A DNA stretch of 64,000 nucleotides from Lineolata rhizophorae (lineage: Eukaryota > Ascomycota > Dothideomycetes > Lineolatales > Lineolataceae): contig MU001679.1 of NCBI GenBank assembly GCA_010093515.1, forward strand, positions 451,474 through 515,473. The letters run 5' to 3'. The translations under genes and the position numbers were made by a program. This document shows positions 44,902 to 56,125 of this stretch, piece after piece (the stretch's first letter is position 1; each line of letters starts with the position of its first letter). The notes beneath the pieces are model-generated. The model saw nothing but the letters and a program-made list of their open reading frames with translations, was not told where the DNA came from and did no database searches.

Positions 44902-46303
44902 ACGGTTCATAGGAGGGGGATTGAGAAAAATCGAAATGCAGAGTGAAGTGTCCAAAGTCTCTCGCATGTACTAGACCTGCAATATGCTTAGAAAGGAGCC
45001 GTAAAGGGAACTAGCATCTACATCGACCATAGAGACATGGGCTGCGCGATACACACTTCGAAAGAGACAGGTCGATTCGAGCTTGGGCGTGGCTCGAAGC
45101 GTCTAGCGCGAAAACATTCCACATCCGCTAGTGCCACAAAAAATGGGCTGTCGACTTGCTGTGGCGGGGCTGGTCCTGCAGCCGCAGCTCTGCCGACGCA
45201 GTATTCGTCGCCCTGCATGCGGAGAACCCCAAGCTCACCAGACGTTCCTGAGAAAGCGCGAAAAAGCGCCGAAGCGGCCCATGGGAGGAAGCAGAGAAAG
45301 GGAAAAGGAGAAAGATGGAACAGTAGCGCCACCGCCGTGTAGGTGCCGATGGCCTGGATCATCCGACGTCGAGATGAGCGGCATGACTTGAACTGAGATG
45401 GGCTGCAGATGGCGAGGACAAGAGAAAAGAAGCAGCCGGGTGCGACCGCAAGGGACCGGTGAGTCAGGTGCAGCAAGGCACAGGGAGAACTACATACGTG
45501 GACGGCTCCGGGACGAGCCAGGCTCGTCCCAATCGTCGAGATGCGCGAAGAGGTCTCCGCCTCGGGCACTAGCAAGCACGGCAAAGCTCTGGAGGGCACG
45601 CCAAGGCGACGGGCCCGGAGAGGCTTAGCGTGAGACGTGCAAGCGATTCTTGCCTTGCATGCAGCGAGCGGGCTGCGAGGCCCGGCCGCTTCATAGGACG
45701 GCCACGCCGGGGCGGGCCTGCGCGCTGGGAAAAGCGCGGGGCGCCGTCTCAGTAGACGCAGGCGTGCCCAGGCCGGGCTATCATTTGGCCTCGTGGGAGG
45801 AGGCTGCAGGCGGGCGGGGGGAGCGGGCTAGCCCGAAGCGCGGCCCCGGGCGTGCATCGCAGTGGGCGGCGGCGGCGGCGGTGGTGGTGGTGGTGGTGGT
45901 GGTGGTGGTGGTGGTGGTATTTGCACTCCGCCGGGCCCCAAGAGCTCACCGGCGACCGTGCGCCGCCCCCGAGTGGCTCCCGCCGGCGACGCAGCCAGCC
46001 AGTCAACGGCCTGCTACCTGACCGCTACAACCCTATCCAACCCCGGCCTGCCCTCCATCGCCGTTTTCCAGCTTCCCGCATCTCCAAAAAGAATCGCAGA
46101 GCCTTGTCCGCGAAGAGCGTTGCGCCGCGCACAGCCTGGGCGTGACCCTCCCCGTCCGTCCTTTCCCACCACCACCACCATCATCTGTCCACGTCTGTGT
46201 CTTGCTTCTCCACACCCTTTATACCTTTAGTCTCCACTCGACGCCCTCGTCTGCTTGTCTCGGAGCATGCGCTTGAGCCCGTCCGCCTGGAGCGTACACC
46301 CTC
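44902..46303. other. Intergenic region upstream of the RBR ligase gene
   Basis: 1.4 kb between two genes on the same strand. It includes a 193-codon minus-strand open frame (45018-45599) that I do not accept and the GGC/GGT microsatellite at 45865-45918. The bases before 46304 are a CACCAC- and pyrimidine-rich leader. Confidence 0.55.
45865..45918. repeat. (GGC)5(GGT)13 compound microsatellite
   Basis: Five GGC units run directly into thirteen perfect GGT units, about 390 bases upstream of the RBR ligase ATG. A length-variable promoter or 5' UTR element is possible. Confidence 0.95.
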
Positions 46304-49068
46304 ATGGCGCGAGGCGACTACCACCACCACCACCACCACCACCATCTTCACCATCCGCGCTACTACCGCTACTACGACGACCGCGACGCTCCCTCACCGA
46401 GCGACGACGATTACGACGACCGCAGCCGCCACCGACGGCGGCACCACCGCCGCCATCGCAGCCGCGACCGCGCCGCTCATGAGCCCGACCTCGAAGACTT
46501 GAGAGAAGCCCGTGCTGCGTTCTATACGCGCTCGCCGGAGGAGCGACGACAGCGCGAGAACGCCTTCCGCATGGAGGCGGTCGAGCAGGGCAGGGCGCGG
46601 GACCGGGTCAGGAAACAGCGGTCTTCGGGCACGAACCTACGGGGCGGCGAGGTTCGGACGCGGCGTCGCGAGAGCGAGAGGACTCGGCGGAAGCATCATC
46701 GATCGCGGCGGGAGGAAGAAGAGGACGACGGCGATGCATACGTCTACGGGAGGCCGGAGGAGCGTAGGGACAGGGACGGCCGACGGAGCTACGAGGACCG
46801 CCCGAGGTCGTCTCACAGGCGCTCGAATGGCCGTGGTGGCGCCGAGTCGCCGGCGCCGCGGCACGGACACCAAGTTCGAGTTGGCGTCTTCGCCCCACCG
46901 GCGCAGGACGACCGCGGCGATGCTCACAGGCCGAGACGGTTCGTTGGAAAAGGCCACACGGAGTTTCGACGGACTAGTTTTGCTGACAAGCACCTGCCCA
47001 GGAGCTCCACGACGCGCGACCCGAGCTTTCGCTATGCGTCCGTTCGCCCTTCTCTCATCCGCAGCAACACGACTACCAACGGTCGGCGCGATTCTGCTCC
47101 CAACGCTACCCCGCGAGAGGCTTCTGGTATGTCTAGGCCGCCGCCTACCGTCAAGACTTCTTCGCCTCGACAGCGCCGACAGGCGCCGTCGTTTCTCGAA
47201 GCACTCTTTGGCACGCCTCCACCCAGGCCCAGGCGCGCTAGCGTCGGGCACGCACCGCCTACGATGCCGGCGCTGGCGCCGCCACCGCCTCCGCCGCCTG
47301 AAGAGAAGTATTACACCACCCATGGGTCAATATCCCGGACTTCCCCATGCTGACTGTGCGAAGTGTCACCTGTGTCGTTTGCCTTGACGATGAGATTCCG
47401 ATCTCCAAATCGGCCAAGCTCAAGTGCGGCCATCACCGGTGCCGGTCCTGTCTGAAGAGGCAGTTCACCTTGTCCGTGTCGGACCCGGCGCATATGCCAC
47501 CCAAGTGCTGCACGGACGACGTGATCCCTCTAAAGCACGTCGACCGCCTCTTCGACGCCAAATTCAAGAAGCTGTGGAACAAGAAGTTTCAGGAGTACAC
47601 GACCAAGAACCGCATATACTGCCCCCGGAAGGGATGCGGGGAGTGGATCAAGCCCTCCCATATCAAGATGGACCACACGACCGGCAGGAAGTGCGGCAAG
47701 TGCTCGCGGTGCGGGACTAAGGTGTGCGCGCTGTGCAACCAGAAGTGGCATCTCAGAAAGGAGTGCCCCAACGACGAGGAGACGAAGCTATTCGTCGAAA
47801 CAGCCAAGAAGGAGGGCTGGAAGCGCTGCTACAACTGCAGGGCTATGGTTGAGCTCAAGGAAGGCTGCAACCACATGACCTGGTACGTCGTTCCCTTCAC
47901 CCTATCTGATCTCCTCAAAGGTCTACATATCCTAACCAACTCTACCCTTCCCAGCCGTTGCACGGCCGAATTCTGCATGCTCTGCGGTCAGAAGTGGAAG
48001 ACGTGCGACTGCCCCTGGTTCAACTACGACCCGGAGCCCGGCGACCGCCTGCTGCATATGCAGATCCCCATGGACGTCCGGGGCGGCTTCTTCGCGCCCT
48101 TGCCCTTGCGGCCTCGTGCCGCCTTCGAACAAGTTCCGCCGGCCCGCCATCGCGCCGGCGCCATGCCTCCTCCTCCTCCCCCGCCTCCTCCCCCGCCGCA
48201 GGACGTGCCGCCGCGCGTCGGCGGCAACGATCCGAACCCCTTCGACTGGATCATTCCGCCGCTCCACCCACGCCGCAACGCGGTGCCGGCCGCAGCACCA
48301 CCGCGGCCGCCTCCACCTCCACCTCCGCCGCCCGGCCAACCCAACCTCAACAACTTCAACCCCCGCGCCGCCCAGGAGCGCGCCGACGAGGCCCTCGCCC
48401 GCATCCTGCAGGCCCAACTCGAAGCCCCAGGAGCGCCCGCGCCGGGCCCCCGCCGCGCTCACCGCCGCGGCCCCGCTCCCCGCCCCATCGACAACGACGC
48501 CAACCACGATGCCGCCGCCGCCGCCGCCGTCCTCGGCTTCGGCAACGCCGGCGCCCATTTCCTGAACGAGCGCTACGCCCCGCCTCCGCCCCCGCCGCCG
48601 CCGCCGCAGCAGCAGCATCAGCACCAGCAGCGCCAGCACCAGCAGCCCGACCCGGCGTTCGCGGCAGCGGGCGCGGCGCTGCGGCGCGCGGCGACGGCGC
48701 GGGAGGCGCGGTCGCGGGCGGGCCTCGGCGCGGGCGGGGTGGGGCGCAGCGCGAGCAACGGGGGGGCCGCGGGGCGGGCGGGCAGCGGGACGCGGGGCGG
48801 GGCGGGCACGCCGAACACGTCGGCGAGCGTGCTGGCGGGGCTGCAGGGGGAGCCGGGGGCGATGGGGGCGCTGCTGCGGAGCGTGAGCGGGGGGAGGGCG
48901 GGGGCGCGGGGCGGGCACAGGACGGGCGTGGCGCGGGTGGAGGGGTGGAGGAGGCATGTGGATGGGGTTGGGGTGCCGGAGGCGCCGCCGAGTGAGGTGG
49001 GGGGTTGGGGGGGGGAGGGGGAGGGAGAGGGAGAGGGAGAGGGAGAGGGGGGGGAGTGGGGATATTGA
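46304..49068 (+). CDS. RBR (RING-IBR-RING) E3 ubiquitin ligase
   Basis: Predicted 878-residue RING/HECT hybrid ligase. Exons are 46304-47307, 47364-47882 and 47955-49068; the first intron is 56 bases with a TGCTGAC branch site. The N-terminal 334 residues are disordered, highly charged and start with MARGDY followed by eight histidines. RING1 begins at Cys338 (CVVCLDDE, LKCGHHRCRSCLKRQF). The IBR follows (YCPRKGCGEW, CGKCSRCGTKVCALCNQKWH). RING2 is CYNCRAMVELKEGCNHMT then CRCTAEFCMLCGQKW. By alignment with HHARI and parkin, the ubiquitin-accepting cysteine is Cys503 in EGCNHM. The codon of the zinc-ligand Cys508 is split by the second intron. The C-terminal 350 residues are Pro-rich with Gln/His runs and end in a Gly-Glu repeat. 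Substrate is unknown; Ariadne-like in layout but without a clear Ariadne domain. Confidence 0.88.
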
Positions 49069-50822
49069 TGGGGAGGGAGGGAATGGGAGAAAGATGGTTT
49101 ATTTTGGGGGGATTAAATTTTTTTTTTTTGGTGTTGGTGCCGGAGGGTTTGGATTGGGGTTTCCTCTGGAACGATCGTTTTGGGACCGGGGGCGTCTCTG
49201 CTTATTCGCTACCTTCCGGGTTAATTTGAGTGGGGGGGGGGGGGGACTTGGGATCTGGAATTGGAATTGGGACTGGATCTGGAGATTTAATCTAGGGACA
49301 CCAAACGATTTTCGGGAATATCTTCGGCTTTTTTTTTTTTTTGTCGGTTTTACGTTTTCCCCTTCTCGTATGATCTGATCTGGACACGGCTGAGATATAT
49401 ACCCGGATAGCGAGCGGGCGAGCGAGCGAGCAGGGCGCCAAAACTATTTTGTTGGGATTCACGCGCACGTATCCGGGGCACCTCCTTTTTCTTCTCTTCC
49501 CTTCTCTTTCTTCCCGTGTGTTCTGTTCGATTAGTCCTATGAGATCCGCGATGAATGCGGCACGGCTTCTGTAAATGACTACAATACGGGATTTAGGGTT
49601 GTTGCCGATGTGATGTCCATGTTTGACGTGCCCCTGTTCGCGCAAATGGAGCCAACGCCTACTAGACTTTGCACTTTCGATGCATATGGGAGTATAATCC
49701 TCAGTTCTTGACGACTCTTGTCTGGTAGGAGCCTATGTCTTGCCGGCCTAACGTGGCCCAGCTGTCCGTGTGATGCATGCATATCCTCTGGACCCCCCTA
49801 TGTCGGTTGTATACGTGTTTGCTCCGTTACTCCACACCTTCTTGGGCTCTGACGCTCGCCCAAGAAGGCAAAACTACGGCTATAAGGATCACCAACAAAG
49901 TGCCTATTCCAGCAGCCTAAGCGGGCTAGTCCTGTCCCGGGATTGCGAGAACTCACAGGTGTCGAGAGCGAGAGCCAGCCTCTCAAACGATCTGCTCTGC
50001 ATGCAGTCATGCGTACTACCAAGGTGGAAAGACGCAGGCACCATTCTCCGTCTGCGGCGTAAGGGCGCCTCTGAAAAGTCAAGTCTTCCACGGGCAGCTT
50101 GGAGCACCTTCGAAATGAAGTGATAGTGAAAAGGCGACGACTGTTGGAAAGCACATGGGTCACCGCGTGATGATGGTTGAGACAGTGGGAGAGACGACGA
50201 GAAGTGCTCAATTCGCCGCAATTGAAAAAAACAGAGGAGGTATACGAGCATAGATAGTGCATAGAGACGGAGCATGGAGTGCTTGCATTGGACCAATCAG
50301 AAGCGAGGGCCGAGAAGCTCAAGGGCCAGGGATCCGAGGCTGTGGCGCGGGAAGGCGTGGGGCGGCGTGGCCGGGGCCAAGAAGCGAGCCGGCGGGTCCA
50401 CGCCCGGCGGGTCAACCGCTGTTTGCGCCGTTGTCCGAGCTCCCGCTGGCGACGAGCGCCTTCCGCTCCGTTCGACGCGCCAGCCCCGAAAACTCCCCTT
50501 CGGCCTCCCCGGCGCTCCGCCAAAAGCCTCCTGGGTCGCCGCAGCACGCATCCCCAGAGCATGCATTGATAGCGCGCGCAGCGATAACACACCGCGCCGC
50601 TGCGACCTCGACTCGCCTAGCGCGCGTCCCACCACGCAACGCAACCCTCGTCACCGACCAGCCACCTCGCCCGCCAGCGCGCCTCGCAACACGCCTCCGC
50701 ACCCGCACGATCGCGACGCCCGCCCCGATTGCGCGCCTCCCTTTCCCTCGCCCGACCGCTTCCCCCAAGCCCATCCAAGACCTGCGCCCGGCCCTCATGC
50801 ATCCGTCGCCCACGACGCCACC
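49069..50822. other. Intergenic region between RBR ligase and 911-aa gene
   Basis: The first 300 bases, probably the RBR 3' UTR, hold long homopolymers (T-runs near 49117 and 49330, a G-run of 14 near 49232). 49.6-50.2 kb is more balanced and without a gene. The final 500 bases are GC-rich leader for the gene at 50823. Confidence 0.5.
50287..50297. promoter_or_regulatory. Inverted CCAAT-box pair
   Basis: ATTGGACCAAT carries CCAAT on both strands, 526 bases upstream of the ATG at 50823. CCAAT is the target of the Hap/CBC complex in ascomycetes. Distance and lack of transcript data keep this tentative. Confidence 0.3.
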
Positions 50823-53690
50823 ATGCAACGCGACGAGCAGCACTACTCTCGGCGGCGCGACTCGGCGGGCGACGACGACCGCGGCGCGGGCCATGACGAC
50901 TACGACGACGCCGCCGGCGACGACTCGGGCGAGCTCACGTCGCTGACCGAAGACGACGCGGCCGACGAGTTCGAGCGCAAGATGATCCGACAGGCGCGCG
51001 AGGACGAGCGCCGGCTGAGCGACACGCTGGCCGGCGGGCGCGTCGTGCCGTTCCACCGGGCGCGTCCGCGGCCGCGCTTCGCGCTCACGCTGGAGAATCT
51101 CGAACGGCAAAACAGCGACGACGGCGCAGACGGAGGAGGGGGAGCGGGAGGCAGAGGAGGTGAAGGAACGAGGCACGGCGGTGGAGGAGCGGGCATTCTG
51201 GGCCCGTCGTTCATGGCGGAAGGGAGGGCCGGGGCGCAGTACGAGGGCACCGAGAGCGTCGGTGAGAGCGATAGATCCGACCCGCCCGTGCGCGTGCCGC
51301 ATGAATGGGGTAGAAAGGGCAGGCAGCGCAACGACTGGCTGAGGCGGATCACGGACCCCAACGACGACCTGGAGCCGAGACTGCGGTCCACCGGCGCCGG
51401 CATCTGGAGCCCTGACGGCGCCGCCGATATTCCCATGCCATCGATCGAGGAGTCGTCAACGCCGAACCGCGGTCCTCCTGCGCCGGACGACTCCCCGCTC
51501 TCTGCACGTTCCCAGCAACAACGAAACTCGTCGCTTGACGAGATCCGCGAGCTCGAGTTCAGCGAGGGTTTCAGCACCGCACCTCTTACCTCTACACCTG
51601 CCGGTCCGGCCGCATCCAAAAACACATTGTTAGACGAAATCCGCGCTCGCGAGTTGGAAGGCGTGCGCGAGCGCGCCGTCACCACGAACCAGCTCGACAA
51701 GATCCGCGAGACGTCCCCGGAGTCCTTGCGGCGGCCGTTATCTTCACGATCCCTACGCAACGGCAACAGCAATGGCACCGGCAACGGCAATGGCAACGGC
51801 AGCGACTCGCCTACGACAACGAAGACGGCTAGCGAGGTGGCGAGCAAGCTACCTGTTCCCAAGAACGGGCGTCCCGTCGCCCCGCCGAGTAAAGAAAAGC
51901 AGCCGAACAGATCTGAAATGACCGCGGAGAGCCCGACTAAGCCCCCGGCGAGTCAAAGGCAGCAGGATAGGCATGACGGGCACGACCTCCTTCGAAGACT
52001 ATCTCGGGAGCTAAGCAGCAGTCGGAGTCCTGGTGTTGGCGGGTCACAATCACTGCCCAAATCTTCCATCCCCGTGCCACGTCAAACGTCGCCAAGCAAG
52101 AAGGCTTCTCCAACCCGAAGGCCACAGACAGCTACTGGAGCGGTTAAATTTAACGGTGGTACCAGCAAAGATGCAGATGATACCACGCTATTGAATGCCC
52201 GGGATAAGGCCAACAGCGTTGATGGAACAGTGGACACGACCGCGGCGAATCAGAAAACCCCAATGGTCACGGGCGGTTGGGTTGACACTCCCGCTCCACC
52301 GGCTCAGAAGCGCGGCGACGAAAACCAGCCACCCTCGGACCAACCTGGGCAAGGCAGTACGACGGACGAACCCCCCTCTCCCCAAAAGCAAGCCGACATG
52401 TCACCACCCCCACTCACGTCTCGCAAATCCGACCCTGCTCCCATGCGCGACAACGACGCGCGCCGCCCTCCTCGCTCCGTCGTAACCTCGATCCTCACCG
52501 ACGCCCGCGCGCGCCAAGGCCTCAACCAAATCGCCGAGGAAGGCTACGGCGAATCGACCATCGAGTCCCTCGAGGACATCGTCTCGCCCACCGACACATC
52601 TCTGATCGTCCCGGCCGCAGGGGGACCCCACACGGCACCCACGTCCCCCAGCGGCACGACGACGACGACCGACGACAACACCCTCACCAAGGGCCTCCAG
52701 CTAGCGTCAGCGCCCGCGCCCAAAACGCCCGCCCGCACCGCCGCCGTCCAGGCCAAGCGCAACGCCGAGCTCGAGGAGCTGCAGAACATGAGCGCCCGCC
52801 TGCGCGCCGCCCGCATGAGCATCCACGACGCCAAGCAGGGCATGCGCCGCGTCGAGCACGAGATGGCCTCGCCGGGGGCCGGGCCGGGGGCCGGGCCGGG
52901 GGCGGCCGCCGCCGCGCGGTCACGCGCGACGAGCGCGACGAGCGTCGCGAGCGCCGCGGATGGTCGGGGTGCGGCCGGAGGCGGGAAGGGCTGGGGCGGA
53001 GGCGAGGCAGCGGCGGCGGCGGCGCTGGGGTCGGCCGGGCCCGCGGGGACGGCGGCGGCGGCTGGCGAGGGGCCGTGTCGGCAGTGCGGATGCCCGTCGG
53101 CGGGGTTTCACGGGCATCCGTGGGCGGTGCTGTGGTGGGCGCTCGTGGCGGGGTCGTGGGGCGTGGTGTTCAGGCGGGAGGACGGCGGCGGCGGTGGCGG
53201 CGGCCGCGGGCGGTTGGGCTGGTGGCCGACGCCGGTTGGGTGGGTTGTGCTGGCGTGCGTTGGCTATGGGGTGGTGGAGTGGGTTATGTGGTATGTTTTT
53301 TTTTTATCCTCTCCTTTTTGGCCTTCCCTTCTCCCCTCCCCCTCCCGGCGCCCTCCCGGTGTCCCGCGCTTCGATTTCGGTTACAGGGCTGGCTGACCCT
53401 TTTTTGACTATTCTCTGGACAGCTGGAAGTATTGCTGGCGACCGTACGGTAGGACGATGGTCGGGTACGGCACCAAGGGCGACGCGCCGGACGCGCCATT
53501 CGTCACGCCGGTTGTGCTCGGCCGCAAGACGGAGGCGCTCTGGCGCCCGGTGGCCGTGTTCCTGGGGTGGCTTGTCGAGGTGGCGTGGGACGTCGTCGCC
53601 GGGTCGGGGAAGGCGGGGCTGCCGAACAGGCGGGCGGAAGCCGCTGTCGATGAGGGTGAGCTGAGCATGATGAAGGATGAGTTCCTTTGA
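50823..53690 (+). CDS. Uncharacterised protein with disordered N-terminus and C-terminal membrane hairpin
   Basis: Predicted 911-residue protein from exons 50823-53290 and 53423-53690 (phase 2 junction; the intron has a T-run just after GTATG). The ATG at 50823 (GCCACCATGC context) was chosen over an in-frame ATG at 50274, because the intervening frame is not protein-like. The N-terminus has an acidic block SGELTSLTEDDAADEFERKM and RPRFALTLENLERQNSD. A short motif recurs as LDEIR, LDEIR and LDKIR at residues 238, 270 and 291. A long Ser/Thr/Pro-rich linker leads to a predicted coiled coil (about 650-690: NAELEELQNMSARLRAARMS). A CxxC-like motif, PCRQCGCPS, precedes two hydrophobic helices (about 766-783 and 805-825) and an ordered tail ending KDEFL. 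This layout fits an endomembrane or nuclear-envelope tail-anchored protein. No function is assigned. Confidence 0.75.
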
Positions 53691-54692
53691 GGAGGTGAGA
53701 GGCGCTGTGCACGTGAAAGAAGCGTGCCGGAGGCGCACGGACACGTATTTCCTTCCCCTGTCCTTTCCGGTTCTGTTCTTGCGCTTTTCACGCCCGTCCT
53801 GTCCTGCTGCTATGTGTAATGCGTGCGCGTTGAGTGTAATCGTCCGCGCAGCAAGCGGGGGTGTTCTTCGGAGTCGGGACCGGCGCTATGTAATTACTTT
53901 TGCTGCCTCATTGGATGGGAAACGGGCAAACTTTTTTTTTGTCTGCATGGGGACGGTGCTAAGGAGCCGCGGGTTCAGGTCGTCGGTTTCGGTAATTGTC
54001 TGGCGGAGATGGCAAGGCTGCAGGGCGTGGTCTACTGTCAGCGGGCTTGCGGCTGAAGGGGATGGCGTCGAGTCCGACGTTGTCGAGGAGCAGGACTGCT
54101 ATGATTGAGCAGAGGCGGAATGCCGATGCGATGAAATACTACTGCTGCTATTGCTAAGCGAAGTCGCTTTGCGTCCTGCTGGACTTTTATTCGCCGTGCA
54201 AGATATGTCGAGGTACGGGCCCGGCGGAAGGACGAGCAGTTAGGGATAGGCCTTGGAGAGTCTTCACGTGCCCGAGGCCAAACTGGCACCAGGCTGGTTG
54301 CAAGAAAGCCACCAAGGGATCACTGCGTCCCAATGAGGCGCCGAAAGCGGGTTACGGGCATCGCGCACGCGGCGACAGCGGAGTTGACTCCGCAACCGGC
54401 GGCCGCGAGCCCAAGGGCGATCCGCGCCGACTGTTCCCCCGGCGGCAGCCGCGTCCCTGGCGGTTTGCCGCTCGCCGTGACGTCACTGCGACCATCATGA
54501 CGAACCGATCGCCTCCTGCCTCACGGCACTGACCCGTCTCGGCCCAGCCTCTCGACTCCCAAAGCCCTCCGAACCCCCCGCACTACAATCCCTCCCTCAC
54601 GCCAGCCAGCGCGCTCCTCCATCTCCGCCTCGTCCCCTCGCAAACGCTCCCTTCCCAGTCCGACTCTCCACCAAGCGATAAACCCTCGAACT
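53691..54692. other. Intergenic region with a CRE-type site
   Basis: 1.0 kb between two plus-strand genes. Open frames on both strands are short and not protein-like. The last 200 bases before 54693 are C-rich leader. Confidence 0.5.
54478..54485. promoter_or_regulatory. Perfect CRE/ATF palindrome TGACGTCA
   Basis: TGACGTCA lies 208 bases upstream of the ATG at 54693. Fungal bZIP factors of the ATF/CREB class bind this palindrome. I noticed no other exact copy in the window, but the search was by eye. Confidence 0.35.
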
Positions 54693-55298
54693 ATGCCCTC
54701 GACGCGCCTCGTGCCCCCCCTCCTCCTCCTCCGGCCCGCCGCGCTGCGCCCGCCGCCCGTCCTCGCCGTCCGTCCGCGCCAGCAGCGGCTCCGCGCCCTA
54801 GCCACTACGGCGCCGCGCCTCGCCACGCAGGGCCACGGCGGCGGCACCCCGGCGGGCTTGCGGGCCCCGCGGCAGGCGGCGACCCCGGCGGAGCCCGGCG
54901 AGCACCCGGGGCCGGCGGCGGCGCGGGCGGCGGGCGGCGGGCGGAGCGAGGAGTCGGCGCCGGGGCGGGCGAGGAGCTACGCGACGAGCAGCAAGAAGAA
55001 GAAGGAGGAGAAGGATCTGCCGGGCGGGGAGCACCCGCAGCCCAAGATCCTGCACGACGACCCGCCGGCGGGCGAGGAGCAGCCCGAGGACGTGAAGAGG
55101 CACAACGAGGAGCTGGAGCGGATGCCGGAGAGGGCGAAGATGAGGGTTGATAATGAGGATGCAGAGAAGGATAAGGTGCCGGCGGGGTTCTGGTCGGGTA
55201 GGTAGTGGCTAGAGGTTGGACCGGAGGCGGGCGATGGATTCGTGCGGAACGTCTGCTAATGATTTGTCGTGGTTGTAGGACGCGGCGGGAAGGAGTGA
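54693..55298 (+). CDS. Small probable mitochondrial protein, uncharacterised
   Basis: Predicted 174-residue protein: exon 1 54693-55197, exon 2 55279-55298, phase 1. The second exon codes only the last residues, giving the ending FWSGRGGKE; the intron has a TGCTAAT branch site 26 bases before the acceptor. The N-terminus (MPSTRLVPPLLLLRPAALRP, then RQQRLRALATTAPRLATQG) is Arg/Leu/Ala-rich without acidic residues, as expected of a mitochondrial targeting sequence. After a Gly/Ala/Pro-rich spacer come SYATSSKKKKEEKDLPGG, HPQPKILHDDPP and a charged helix, then NEDAEKDKVPAGFWSG. The C-terminal part looks conserved and soluble. I know similar unnamed fungal proteins but not a function. Confidence 0.7.
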
Positions 55299-56125
55299 AG
55301 GTGGTCGGCACGGCCGAAAATTCAAGGCGGTGGTAATGCCCTATGGTTGGTTCAGGGTTTTGCTCGAATGAAGCTATTACTCTCAAAGTACGGCGAGGAA
55401 CAGGAGACTATGTCAATTGAAGCAATGGGGGAACTCTCGTTGATACACGGCCTAGATGAAGCGTGGTTACGAGGTACATTGCCTTTTGACTGCCCTTCGA
55501 GGCTACTCGCCTTGGAAACGGCAGCCGTCTAGAAAGGCAACCATTGATATCGAGTTCCACGCCTCAGATCTGTAATTGCCAATGACTCCAGACCAACACA
55601 GCATTAAGGACAATTCTATCGCCTCATGTAGGATTACTTGCGAGCTGTTTTTAATCCTCTTCCAAAAGAACCCTCGTGGGAGGTTTACTTGATATTGCGG
55701 CACGGGCTCGGCATGGTGGCCGTGGTGGCTTGGTGTTATTACACGTTTTCCGGGGATTAGACGCCATAACCTCCATTCGCAAGTTATCTCGCTAAGACGA
55801 CCTGGGAGTATTGTCGATGCAGCTATTATCAGCGCGTAGTTTGCATTTCGATCTCTCATGTTTCGATAAGGCAAAGTGATGTGCGTCCTTTCGCCGCTCT
55901 GGGTGAACATCTCCAGATTGTGTGGTTAAAATAACGTTGGTATCTCAAACTGTAAAAGGCTAGGAAATTTTTCATCTATACAAAACCTTGGCCCGTTGGA
56001 ACCTAGTCCCGCCAATACGGATCCGCTTTGGTCTAACGTTAAAGCTGTCAAGCTTCAATGTGTCCCAAATATGCGTGATTGACCGACAAGGCACCAATAT
56101 CCAGCTCCTCAAAGACCACAAATGC
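55299..56125. other. Convergent 3' gap, AT-richer
   Basis: 830 bases between the small mitochondrial-type gene (+) and the pepsin-fold gene (-). A 135-codon minus-strand open frame at 55503-55910 has no recognisable motif and is not accepted. Otherwise nothing is seen. Confidence 0.45.

Noticed and set aside
45018-45599. 193-codon minus-strand open frame between HGH1 and RBR genes
   Set aside because: No motif, no splice support and composition like neighbouring intergenic DNA.
50274-50822. In-frame upstream start for the 911-aa gene
   Set aside because: The extra 183 codons are Arg/Pro-rich and resemble GC-rich leader; the 50823 ATG has better context and precedes the acidic conserved-looking block.
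55503-55910. 135-codon minus-strand open frame
   Set aside because: Begins with ATG but shows no recognisable family or conserved-looking block; may be chance in AT-richer DNA.
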